From: Flavobacteriaceae bacterium MAR_2010_72
GTDB taxonomy: Bacteria; Bacteroidota; Bacteroidia; Flavobacteriales; Flavobacteriaceae
DNA: 64,000 nt
Assembly: GCA_003550275.1 (NCBI GenBank)
Contig: QXCW01000002.1
Span: 1,364,001 to 1,428,000, forward strand
Reading direction: 5' to 3'
Position numbers and translations under genes: made by a program
Shown here: positions 52,785 through 62,200 of the stretch, piece after piece
Layout of the letters: each line of letters opens with the position of its first letter
Numbering within the stretch: the stretch's first letter is position 1
The notes under the pieces: model-generated
Databases searched by the model: none
Told to the model about the DNA's origin: nothing
Seen by the model: only the letters and a program-made list of their open reading frames with translations

Positions 52785-53966
52785 ATGTCTAAAAACAATT
52801 CAGACAAATTAGGAATCAATACGATTTGCACTCATGTAGGAGAGGTAAATGATGAGCAATTTAAAGGAACCGTTTCACCAATATATATGTCAACGGCTTA
52901 TGCTTTTGATGATGTGGATGTTAAACGCTATCCGCGCTATTTTAATACACCAAATCAAGTTCAATTGGCTAAAAAAATAGCCGCTTTGGAGCATGCCGAA
53001 GCTGCCTTGATTTTTGGTTCGGGAATGGCGGCCATTAGTACCATGTTTTTAGCCTTTCTTCAAAAGGGAGACCACGTTGTGGTTCAAAACACGATTTATG
53101 GCGGAACCAATAATTTTATAAAGGAAGAATTACCTAAGTATGGTATCGAGTATACGTTTACTGAAGGCTATGAGGTTTCTGATTTTGAGGCTGTAATTCA
53201 ATCGAACACAAAAATGATTCATATTGAAACGCCTTCAAATCCTTTATTGACCATCACCGATTTAAGTGCCATTGCGAAGCTGGCAAAATCCAGAGGAATA
53301 ATTACAACTATTGATAATACCTTTGCTAGCCCAATCAATCAAAATCCAATTGATTTTGGAATTGATGTCGTTATGCATTCTGCCACCAAATATCTTGGAG
53401 GGCATAGTGATATTTTGGCTGGTGTAGTGACCAGTTCCAATCAAAACATGGAAAAGGTCTGGCAAGTAGGACGAAATTTGGGCGGTAATTTGAGTGACTT
53501 TATGGTTTGGATGCTAGAGCGAAGTATGAAAACTTTAGCATTGCGGGTCAAAGCCCAAACCAGAAATGCCAAACGATTGGCTAAGTTCCTCAATAAGCAC
53601 CAAGATGTTAAACGGGTCTATTATCCCGGACTTAAAAGTCATCCTCAATATGAATTGGCAAAATCGCAAATGCAAGGATTTGGAGCCATGCTATCTTTTG
53701 AATTAGCCGATGGTTTGGATGCTCTAGCTTTTCTAAAGGAATTAAAATTGATAAAATCTGCAATGAGTTTGGCAGGTGTGGAAAGTACCATGGTATCACC
53801 GTATTTAACTTCTCACGCCCTATTAACTCAAGAAGAGCGAGATGCTATTGGAATTAGCGATGGTTTAATTCGATTTTCGGTTGGTATAGAAAACAAAAAA
53901 GATTTAGTCGCAGATATTGAGCAAGCGATTTTAAAAGTTAAAACTTCAAAATTAAAATTGCATTAA
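52785..53966 (+). CDS. Cys/Met metabolism PLP-dependent enzyme (gamma-synthase/lyase type)
   Basis: 393 residues. The PLP lysine is in HSATKYLGGHSD, with FGSGMAAIS and DNTFASPINQNPIDFGIDVV as flanking motifs and ETPSNPLL for the substrate. It may be cystathionine gamma-synthase, cystathionine beta-lyase, or methionine gamma-lyase; the sequence alone does not decide. Probably acts on sulfur amino acids. Possible transcript with MATE. Confidence 0.9.
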   Translation: MSKNNSDKLGINTICTHVGEVNDEQFKGTVSPIYMSTAYAFDDVDVKRYPRYFNTPNQVQLAKKIAALEHAEAALIFGSGMAAISTMFLAFLQKGDHVVVQNTIYGGTNNFIKEELPKYGIEYTFTEGYEVSDFEAVIQSNTKMIHIETPSNPLLTITDLSAIAKLAKSRGIITTIDNTFASPINQNPIDFGIDVVMHSATKYLGGHSDILAGVVTSSNQNMEKVWQVGRNLGGNLSDFMVWMLERSMKTLALRVKAQTRNAKRLAKFLNKHQDVKRVYYPGLKSHPQYELAKSQMQGFGAMLSFELADGLDALAFLKELKLIKSAMSLAGVESTMVSPYLTSHALLTQEERDAIGISDGLIRFSVGIENKKDLVADIEQAILKVKTSKLKLH

Positions 53967-54110
53967 TGATTGAAGGCGTTTAGAAGCATTTACTGATAAT
54001 GTTTTGGCTTTGTAAATGTTGTGGTTAGTGGTGCTGTTTTATTTTGGTGACAATTATTTGGCTCATACAAGATAGTAGAATTAAAAAGACTTTAAAAAAG
54101 TAGGAAATTA

Positions 54111-54833
54111 ATGAAATTAGATATATTGGCTTTTGGAGCCCATCCAGACGATGTAGAACTTGGTTGTGGCGCTACACTTGCAAAAGAGATTGCTAACGGA
54201 AAAAAAGTAGGAATCGTTGATCTTACAAGAGGTGAGCTAGGAACACGTGGCTCTGCTGAAACAAGGGATAGAGAATCTGAAGATGCAGCTAAAATCCTTG
54301 GAGTTGCTTTTAGAACCAATATGGAATTTGCCGACGGTTTTTTTGTTAACGATAAAGCACATCAAATGGAGCTGATTAAAATCATTCGAAAATATCAGCC
54401 AGAAATCGTCATTTGTAATGCCATAGAAGATCGCCACATAGATCACGGCAAAGGTAGTCAATTGGTGAGTGACGCCTGTTTTTTAAGTGGTTTGTTAAAG
54501 ATTAATACAAAACATGAAGCCAATGAAGAATGGCAGACACCTTGGAGGCCAAAACAGGTTTACCATTATATACAATGGAAAAATTTAGAACCTGATTTTG
54601 TTGTTGATGTGTCACAATTTATTGACGCCAAAATGGAAGCTGTCCTGGCTTATAAAACGCAGTTTTACAACCCTAAAAGTCAAGATCCAGAGACTCCAAT
54701 ATCTAGCAAGAATTTTACGGATAGTATTATTTACAGAGCAAGAGACTTGGGTAGATTAGTAGGGGTTGATTATGCTGAAGGTTTTACCGTTGAACGTTAT
54801 ACTGCGGTTAATAGTCTTTTTGACTTAAAATAA
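54111..54833 (+). CDS. bshB1: Bacillithiol biosynthesis deacetylase BshB1
   Basis: 240 residues. The PIG-L motif AHPDDVELG and LTRGELGTRGSAETRDRES are strongly typical of BshB1, with HIDHGKG as the later zinc ligands. It removes the acetyl group from GlcNAc-malate in bacillithiol synthesis, the thiol that replaces glutathione in many Bacteroidetes. The same cells encode a Cys glutathione-peroxidase-like enzyme (25330-25872), which would then use another thiol. Confidence 0.94.
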   Translation: MKLDILAFGAHPDDVELGCGATLAKEIANGKKVGIVDLTRGELGTRGSAETRDRESEDAAKILGVAFRTNMEFADGFFVNDKAHQMELIKIIRKYQPEIVICNAIEDRHIDHGKGSQLVSDACFLSGLLKINTKHEANEEWQTPWRPKQVYHYIQWKNLEPDFVVDVSQFIDAKMEAVLAYKTQFYNPKSQDPETPISSKNFTDSIIYRARDLGRLVGVDYAEGFTVERYTAVNSLFDLK

Positions 54834-54846
54834 TATTTAAAAATCT

Positions 54847-54876
54847 TTGTAGAAAAAAGGAAATCATTTACATTTG
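54847..54876 (+). promoter_or_regulatory. tRNA-His promoter
   Basis: TTG (54847-54849), 19 bp, TACATTTG (54869-54876); consensus spacing. The -7 box is about 17 bp before the tRNA. Confidence 0.75.
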
Positions 54877-54892
54877 CAGTCCAATTGAAAAT

Positions 54893-54967
54893 GGTGGTTG
54901 TAGCTCAGTTGGTTAGAGCATCGGTTTGTGGTACCGAGGGTCGTGGGTTCGAGCCCCATCTTCCACC
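54893..54967 (+). tRNA. tRNA-His (anticodon GTG)
   Basis: Cloverleaf with the extra 5' G (-1) opposite C73, D-arm GCTC/GAGC, anticodon loop with GTG, T-arm GTGGG-TTCGAGC-CCCAT. The acceptor GTGGTTG against CTTCCAC has U-U at pairs 5-68 and 6-67, otherwise paired. The 3' CCA is not encoded. Confidence 0.92.
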
Positions 54968-54978
54968 CAAAAATTTAA

Positions 54979-55008
54979 AGCCTTTCGAGTAGTTGAAGGG
55001 CTTTTTTT
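54979..55008 (+). terminator. tRNA-His terminator
   Basis: AGCCTTTC pairs with GAAGGGCT (54979-54986 with 54995-55002), then T7 to 55008. Confidence 0.8.
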
Positions 55009-55061
55009 GTGCATGTTACTTCAAGTATTAAAAAATTTAATTTCACTAAATTATTGAAAAC

Positions 55062-55095
55062 AAAAAAGCCTTTCAGCTTTGATACTGAAAGGCTT
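55062..55095 (-). terminator. Terminator of the M28 peptidase gene
   Basis: AAGCCTTTCAG (55066-55076) pairs with CTGAAAGGCTT (55085-55095); on the minus strand a T-run follows. Confidence 0.8.
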
Positions 55096-55117
55096 CGATG
55101 TGTTTAAAACAAAAGAC

Positions 55118-56710
55118 TTATTTCACTTCTTGCACTTTATCAACCACAATTCTATTCGTTCTGTTGGCAACTTCCCAAGCGGTATAAAAAACTAATCTTG
55201 TTCTGTTTTCCAATAAATCATATTCAATTTTATCAGGTGTGTCACTTGGCTTGTGATAGTCGGCATGAGTACCATTGAAATAAAATATGATAGGAATATT
55301 GTTTTTTGCAAAGTTATAATGATCAGATCTGTAATAAAAACGGTTAGGATCGTTTTCATCATTATAGGTATAGTCTAACGTGATGTTAGTATATTTTTTA
55401 TTTACGTCTTCAGATAGTTTGTGCAAGTCAGTACTTAACTTATCTGATCCGATAAGGTAAATATAGTTTCTGTCACCAGAACGTTTAGGATCAATTCTAC
55501 CAATCATATCAATATTTAAATTGGCAACCGTATTTTCCAAAGGAAAAATAGGATCAAAATCGGTATAATATCTTGAGCCTAAAAGGCCTTTTTCTTCACC
55601 AGTTACATGTAAGAATAAAATTGAACGTTTTGGGCCGTGACCTGCATCTGCTGCTTTTTTAAAGGCTTCAGCAATTTCTAAAATAGCTATAGTACCCGAT
55701 CCATCGTCATCAGCTCCATTATAAACCTCGCCATTTTTAATGCCTTCATGATCTAAATGGGCTGAAATAACAACAATTTCATTGGGTAATTCACTTCCTT
55801 TAATAAAGGCCACCACATTTTCTGAAGAAACATCTTCGCTATTACCTGTAACCTTAATAGCCAAAGTAGTTGCTATTGCTTTAGGTGTATCTTCTTCATT
55901 TATTTTGGCATAGAGTGCTTTTCCAAATTTTTCTGTTACTAAAAACTGAAAAAACTCTTCTTCATTGCTTTTAAGCGAAATTCGACCAGCATCTGGTGAT
56001 TTTGAAGCAGCCTCATAGTAATAAGCCAGTCTTTTGAATGAATCATCATCATCCATCAATATGACGGCTTTGGCTCCTTTTTCCTTTGCAGCATTTCCTT
56101 TTGATGATCGGGCTTGTCTGCCGTTAACCCATTTTGTAGTTTCAGTTGTTCCTGTGGTGACATAAGTGCCATCTGCATTTTTAGGTTCACCAGATTTTAT
56201 TAAAACCACTTTTCCTTTAACATCTATATTCTTGTAGCTTGAGTAATTTTTATCTTCGATGCCATAACCTACATAAACAATTTCTGAAGCGTCAATAGTT
56301 GTTGAAGCTGCGCTACCTATTGAGATAAAATCTTCATAATTATTGAATTCGGTTCCATTAATGGAAATAGCTACTTCTGACAATTTTTGCTTTTCTAAAG
56401 GGACTTCCTGAAAATAATCATCACCTGACAAAGGTGAAGAAATACCCATATTTATGTATTGTTGTTTTAAATAATTAACAGCCATTTTTTGGCCAGGTTC
56501 ACCAGTTTCACGACCTTCAAATTCATCTGAAGCATAAATGTAAAGCATTTCTTTTAACTCTTCGGAAGTAATGGTATTACCATAAACAGTAGGATTTGTT
56601 CCAACAACTTCAGGAGTTTGAACCACTACATCATTTGTAGAATTCTGCCTTGTTGAGCTACAGCTTAAAATTAAGGATACTAGAAAAATAGGGAAAATTA
56701 CTTTTTTCAT
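55118..56710 (-). CDS. M28 family metallopeptidase lipoprotein with PA domain
   Basis: 530 residues. Lipobox near residue 17 (LILSCSS). The M28 zinc set is visible: SAHLDHEG, GADDDGSGT, TGEEKGLLG, NIDMIGR and RSDHYNFAK. Between the N-terminal part and the catalytic domain is an inserted PA-like domain of about 170 residues (KVVLIKSGEPKNADG, KAVILMDDDD). It is probably an aminopeptidase in the periplasm or outer membrane. Its shorter paralogue is the next gene on the same strand. Confidence 0.92.
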   Translation of the reverse strand: MKKVIFPIFLVSLILSCSSTRQNSTNDVVVQTPEVVGTNPTVYGNTITSEELKEMLYIYASDEFEGRETGEPGQKMAVNYLKQQYINMGISSPLSGDDYFQEVPLEKQKLSEVAISINGTEFNNYEDFISIGSAASTTIDASEIVYVGYGIEDKNYSSYKNIDVKGKVVLIKSGEPKNADGTYVTTGTTETTKWVNGRQARSSKGNAAKEKGAKAVILMDDDDSFKRLAYYYEAASKSPDAGRISLKSNEEEFFQFLVTEKFGKALYAKINEEDTPKAIATTLAIKVTGNSEDVSSENVVAFIKGSELPNEIVVISAHLDHEGIKNGEVYNGADDDGSGTIAILEIAEAFKKAADAGHGPKRSILFLHVTGEEKGLLGSRYYTDFDPIFPLENTVANLNIDMIGRIDPKRSGDRNYIYLIGSDKLSTDLHKLSEDVNKKYTNITLDYTYNDENDPNRFYYRSDHYNFAKNNIPIIFYFNGTHADYHKPSDTPDKIEYDLLENRTRLVFYTAWEVANRTNRIVVDKVQEVK

Positions 56711-56849
56711 TGTTTATTATTGTGATGATTATTAGGTTTTTGTTTAGCGAGTAAATCAATTATTCAAATCGCAGTCGCGATATTACAAAAAACAAAGTAG
56801 ACTGTCAGTTTTCCTTTTACTCTTTTAACAAACTTTAACAGCCAATACA

Positions 56850-57881
56850 CTAAATTTTATCTACTGAAATACGTTTGTTGCAATTTGCTAAATACCAAGC
56901 TGTAGTAAAAATTAGCTGCGTTCGTTTTTGAAGGAGTGCATAGTTCAATTTGTCAGGAGTATCTGAGGGCTGGTGATAGTCTTCATGTTCTCCATCAAAA
57001 TAAAAAATCACAGGGATATTGTGTTGAGCAAAATTGTAGTGGTCAGACCGGTAATAATAGCGATTACTATCATTTTCACTGTTGAATTTGTAATCCAAAT
57101 CAAGTTGGGTAAAGTGATTGTTTGCAGCCTCAGAAATGTAATGCAACTCTGTGCTCAATCGGTCGGCACCAATAATATAGACATAATTAGGGTTTTCTTC
57201 GTGAAACTTATCAACCCTACCAATCATATCCATGTTTAGGTTAGCGATTGTATTTCTGAGTGGAAAAATAGGATACTTTGTATAATATCGAGAACCTTCA
57301 AGGCCTTCTTCTTCACCTGTGAGATGTAAAAAGAGGATACTGCGTTTAGGTCCATAACCATTTTGTTGTGCCAAATGGAAGGCTTGGGCCATTTCTAGTA
57401 TGGCAGCAGTACCAGAACCGTTGTCGTCAGCTCCGTAATAAATTTGGTTATCCTTGGTGCCCAAATGATCGGCATGACCAGAGATAATGAGGATTTCATT
57501 AGGGAATTCAGAACCTTCAATAAAAGCTACAATGTTTTGTGAACCTTCTATATCTTTAAAGAAAAAGGATTTTGGGATGTGTTGAAAATGAGTGTCTCCT
57601 AGTGGGGAAAGCATGCCTTGATTCAGATAGAACTCTTTAAGATAATTTGAGGCCTTATTGAATCCAACATCTCCTGTTTTACGCCCATAGAAAGAATCTG
57701 AAGATAGTTTGTAAACGTGATCTTTAAGCTCATCGGGTGTTATAGAATTGGCGTAACTTTCAATTTGCTCTACATCGTTAAAGATAATACGGTCTTTAAT
57801 GTTTTGAATCTTCTCCGAGTAGCGCATGGTTGCACAGGAACCGACAAGTGATAATGCAGATGCAAAAATGAATACTTTCAT
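56850..57881 (-). CDS. M28 family metallopeptidase lipoprotein without PA domain
   Basis: 343 residues. Lipobox in LSLVGSCATM. The catalytic part is very similar to the neighbour: SGHADHLG, GADDNGSGT, TGEEEGLEGSRYY, NMDMIGR and RSDHYNFAQ. The PA-like insertion of the 530-residue neighbour is absent, the sequence going from HFQHIPK straight to GSQNIVAFIEGSEFPNEI. Most likely an old tandem duplication with domain loss. Same probable role. Confidence 0.9.
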   Translation of the reverse strand: MKVFIFASALSLVGSCATMRYSEKIQNIKDRIIFNDVEQIESYANSITPDELKDHVYKLSSDSFYGRKTGDVGFNKASNYLKEFYLNQGMLSPLGDTHFQHIPKSFFFKDIEGSQNIVAFIEGSEFPNEILIISGHADHLGTKDNQIYYGADDNGSGTAAILEMAQAFHLAQQNGYGPKRSILFLHLTGEEEGLEGSRYYTKYPIFPLRNTIANLNMDMIGRVDKFHEENPNYVYIIGADRLSTELHYISEAANNHFTQLDLDYKFNSENDSNRYYYRSDHYNFAQHNIPVIFYFDGEHEDYHQPSDTPDKLNYALLQKRTQLIFTTAWYLANCNKRISVDKI

Positions 57882-57962
57882 GTGATAATCCCCCTATATT
57901 TCAGCCAAATAAAGCAAAAAAAATACTAATATCGAAGGATTCCTTTGTTTATTTTAGCTTAA

Positions 57963-58292
57963 TTATTGGTCAATTTCGATATCCTCTAATTCTTCTAAAG
58001 CATCTAGTTCCGATTCATTTTCTTTTTGAATCAACTCTTCAGTATTGCCCACTTCGGCTATTGTAAATACACTTTTATAGGTAGAAAGTGATAGAGCAAT
58101 AATCGTCAATAAAAATATAAGCTGAATGGACTTTCGAGGCAACTGTTTTTGTTTGGCAAAATAAAATGCGATTAACCCAAATACCAATGCTGCAATTGAC
58201 GGTATATAGGCAATTTTGAATAACGGCGTTACGGCCAAAATCACTGCAAGAATTGATGCTATAAACCCTAATACTACAAATACATTTCTCAT
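57963..58292 (-). CDS. Small membrane protein, unknown
   Basis: 109 residues. Three hydrophobic segments (VFVVLGFIASILAVILAV, IPSIAALVFGLIAFYFA, SIQLIFLLTIIALSL) and an acidic C-terminal tail (NESELDALEELEDIEID). No named family. It lies 8 bp after the DUF3108 gene, so both probably share a transcript. Confidence 0.75.
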   Translation of the reverse strand: MRNVFVVLGFIASILAVILAVTPLFKIAYIPSIAALVFGLIAFYFAKQKQLPRKSIQLIFLLTIIALSLSTYKSVFTIAEVGNTEELIQKENESELDALEELEDIEIDQ

Positions 58293-58299
58293 GATTACT

Positions 58300-59076
58300 C
58301 TAGTTTTTTAATCCGGTTGCCGATTTAATCTTAAGCTCTCCGCTGCCAACTGCGATCTTAAATTTGGCATATACAGGTACTTTATTGGCATCTACGGTTA
58401 ACCAAAGTAAATTGTCATTACTACCTTTTAAGATCGTACTATTGTTTAAAGATATCGCTAGCTTATAGCATTCTTTTTTCCCAATATTAGTAGTTAGTGT
58501 TTCTTTACCTATAAGTTTAACCCTTATGGTCTTTTCTTCATTGTCAAACAGAAACGTAAAACTTTGAGTATCGCCAGGTTTTGTTTTCTGTAAATCCAGA
58601 TTTCTGATGTGATAGATGGTAGACACAATGTCTTTTGTATTCTTGCTGATTTTTACGTTCTTTTTTTCTTCGATGTTGCCTGAACGTTTCTTTTTACGCA
58701 TGATACTTTCAACATTTTGGGATTTATGGTTGTACTTATATTGCTCGAACTTATTATAGTTGCCTTCATTTATGTCGCGCTTATACAAATATGGAGTTAG
58801 GGTTGTTGGGCTTACATAGCTTTCATAAAGATCCCTGATTTTAAAATAGCTATCAAAACTGCTGTAGGTTGCTGCAGAACATTTAAGTCGTAACAAGGTA
58901 GAACTTGAGGTTTTGACCTCACTAGTCTCCATGGTAACTTGGGCAATTTCAGTTAGTAATCCAGACATGTTATATGAAGCCGAAAATGTTAATTTCTCAT
59001 CGGTACCAATAGCATTATTTTGGGAAAATACGATTAAAGGAAAAAAAATGAGAAAAGATGCAATAGATCGAAGCAT
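58300..59076 (-). CDS. DUF3108 family protein
   Basis: 258 residues from ATG 59076 (MLRSIASFLIFFPLIVFSQ), a signal peptide. The DUF3108 pattern includes EKLTFSASYNMSGLLTEIAQVTMETSE and FLFDNEEKTIRVKLIGKETL. Family members are exported beta-barrel-like proteins of unknown role. The upstream frame to 59112 is not used. Confidence 0.87.
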   Translation of the reverse strand: MLRSIASFLIFFPLIVFSQNNAIGTDEKLTFSASYNMSGLLTEIAQVTMETSEVKTSSSTLLRLKCSAATYSSFDSYFKIRDLYESYVSPTTLTPYLYKRDINEGNYNKFEQYKYNHKSQNVESIMRKKKRSGNIEEKKNVKISKNTKDIVSTIYHIRNLDLQKTKPGDTQSFTFLFDNEEKTIRVKLIGKETLTTNIGKKECYKLAISLNNSTILKGSNDNLLWLTVDANKVPVYAKFKIAVGSGELKIKSATGLKN

Positions 59077-59144
59077 AAAATTAGTTTGTTGATATAACGC
59101 AATTAGTAGCATTTATTATGCCAAAGGTATTATTCTTTTTAGAG

Positions 59145-59179
59145 AATAAAAAAACGCCTCATTTAAAATGAAGCGTTTT
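59145..59179 (-). terminator. Terminator of the HTCS gene
   Basis: On the minus strand AAAACGC(TTCATTT) pairs with (AATGAG)GCGTTTT with one mismatch, then a T-run of seven; about 100 bp after the HTCS stop. Confidence 0.7.
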
Positions 59180-59282
59180 ACTTTTTGCGGAGAAAGATTG
59201 AAAATATTAATTACCATTTAAAAACATGTAAAGATCTTTAATTACAATACATTACATAATTTGCTAATAATTTATTGATGAT

Positions 59283-62200
59283 TTAAATTGTACCATTCTT
59301 TAAATATTCAGATGGCGTCATATTAAATTGTCTTTGAAAGCTCCTGCCAAAGCTTACCTGTGAATTAAACCCAATCATATCAGCAACCTCATAAATTTTG
59401 TAGTTGCCAGTTTTTAACAATTCTGCAGCTTTTTTAAGCCTGGTGATATTGATCAACTCGTTGGGGCTTAAATTTGAAATGCTATTAATTTTTCGATATA
59501 AAGTTGAACGACTCATATTCATATGTTCAGCCAAAAACTCTACACCCAAATTAGGGTCTGAGATATTATTAATTATAATGTCGTCAAGTTTTTTAATGAA
59601 ATTTTCATCGATGCTGGTATGGGCCATACTTCTAATATGGGCTAAAGGTGAACTGGAGTAGTAATCCATGATGTTTTTTCTGTTTTCCAATAAATTGGAC
59701 ACCTGAACCTTGAGGTGTTCCATGGAAAAGGGTTTTTCAATAAAGGCATCAGCTCCCGATTCCAGTCCTTCAATTTTCGCACCATAAGTGGTTTTGGCCG
59801 TTAGTAAAATAATGGGGATATGACTGGTTTCAATATTTGTTTTCATTTTTTCACAAAAGGTAAAACCATCTGTGCCGGGCATCATAACATCACTGATGAT
59901 TAATTGGATGTTTTCGCCATGGATCATCTCTAGAGCTTTGTCTGCATTGGCTGCTTTTATTACCGCGTAATCAGTTATTAAATCCTTTGCTATAAAATCC
60001 AATAAATCCTCATTGTCTTCTACTAAAAGAATCGTTTCCTTATTGTTTTCTATTCCCATTGTATTGACAGGAACCTCCTTATTATTTTGGACTTCCAATT
60101 TCTGTGGATTATAAAAATGAAATTCCTTTTCTTGATGTATGGGTAATTTAAGTTCAAAATTGTTCATAGTGGCGTCACTGGTGTCCAATCGCAATGACCC
60201 CTTATGAAGTCCAACAAGGGTATTGGACAAGGTAAGGCCAATGCCAGTACCAGTATGCTTTTGGTGACTGTCCAAATTTGAACTAAAAAAGGGTTCAAAG
60301 ATTTTAGTTCTTAAATGAGGGGGAATTAAATTACCGTCATTTTTAATTACCATGGTTAGGGTTTCTTCATTTGCCGATAATGTCAGAATAATGTGTTTGT
60401 TTGCATTTTTTATGGCATTATTAAAAAGATTACTCAATATTTTTTTAAGGGCCTCATGGTCTACATAGGCGTAAACATCAGTTGTTCCCAAGTTTAGTTC
60501 AAAATTGAGTTTTGCATTTTCAATACTTTGACTAAATCGTACGAAAGTTTCTTTAATTAATTCAGTAATATTTATTTTAACGAAGGTTAAACTCACGCTT
60601 TCAATTTCAGTTTTTCTAAAATCCAACAATTGGTTGACTAAATTGAGCAAACGATCCACGTTTTTATGTATAATAGAAAGCTGTTCACCAAGTTCAGTCG
60701 AATAATCATACTTTTTGAGTATTTTTTCTAAAGGGATTTTTATTAAGCTTAAAGGTGTTCGAATTTCGTGTGATACATTGGTGAAAAATTCAATTTTTGC
60801 ATGATATAATTCTTTTTCTTTTTTGTTATTTAATTCCCTAATAAGACTTCTGTTTTTTGCTTTAACCCGCTGGTGATAAAATCTAAAGCTCAAAAAACTC
60901 AAAAGTGCTATAACACAAAAATAAAAGACATAGGCCAAATTGCTTTTCCAGAACGGAGGTAAAATGGTGATTTGAAGCGGTGTCTCTTGTTCGCTCCATA
61001 TTCCGTTGGAATTAAGAGCCTTTATTTTGAAAAGATAAGTACCAGATGATAACCCAGTAAAGTAAACCTTATGTCGTTTCTGTAATGAAATCCATTCATT
61101 GGACAGCCCTTCCAATTTATACCAATATTCGGTCATTTCGGGCGATGTGTAACTTAATGCGGTAAAATCGAGATTGAACGAGTTTTCATCGGGTTTTAAT
61201 GTGACCTCTTTGTTAAGGGTAATATAATTAGTGATATTGGGAATATTTGTATTTAAGGAGGTTTCTTTCTTTTCTATTTCTATACCAGTAATAAATATGG
61301 GCGGTTTAAAGGTGTTTTTAATAAACTGTTTTGGATTAAATGATATCATACCTTTTACACTTCCCAAATAAATAGTGCCGTTATTATCCTTATATGCTGA
61401 ATTATAATTGAACTGATTATTTAAAAGCCCGTTTGCAGTTGTAAACACTTTAAGGTCATTCGAATCTGGGCAAAATTTTACTAAACCTTTGGAAGTACTT
61501 ACCCAAAGCGTATTTTCATCATCTTCTATAATGGAGTAAAATACATTACTGGGAAACCCATCTTTGGTAGAGTAAGTTTTAAACTCATCGGTTTCATAAT
61601 TATATACGTTCAAGCCATTTTCAGTGGTAATCCACAAATTATTGTTATGGTCTTGAAATATACCATTAATGGCATTATTACTAATACTACCCGGACTCCC
61701 CTTGAGATGTTTATATATGCGTCTCTTTTTGGTTTTTGGATCATAGCTGATTAGTCCATCCCAATAAGTACCGGCCCAAAGCATACCATTATGGTCTTCC
61801 AATAATGCTGTATAAAAAATCCCTTCTGGAAACCCTTCAAACAGAACAAATTGATCGGTCTCGGAATTATAGGTCTGTATCCCCGAAGCGGTGACCACAA
61901 ACAACTCGTCTTGTTTGTCTTTATAAAACGTATAAACAAAGTTACTGGAAAGACCATGGCCGTCATCAAAGGTATAATGCTTAATAACACGACCAGTTTC
62001 TATATCCATAATGTCAATGCCGTGCTCAAAAGTTCCTATCCATAAGGTGTTCTCTTTCAGAAAAAGGCCATGTATATTATTATGTGACAAGGAGTTAGGG
62101 GATAATGATGGCAGGTAATTGGTAAATATTCCTGAATCAGGATTAAATTTGTTTAGTCCAGCATCTTCGGTCCCTATCCACAAATGGCCCTGTTGGTCTG

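Noticed and set aside
56768-56783. Hairpin ATCGC/GCGAT between the two M28 genes
   Set aside because: Five pairs and no T-run on either strand; too weak for a terminator.
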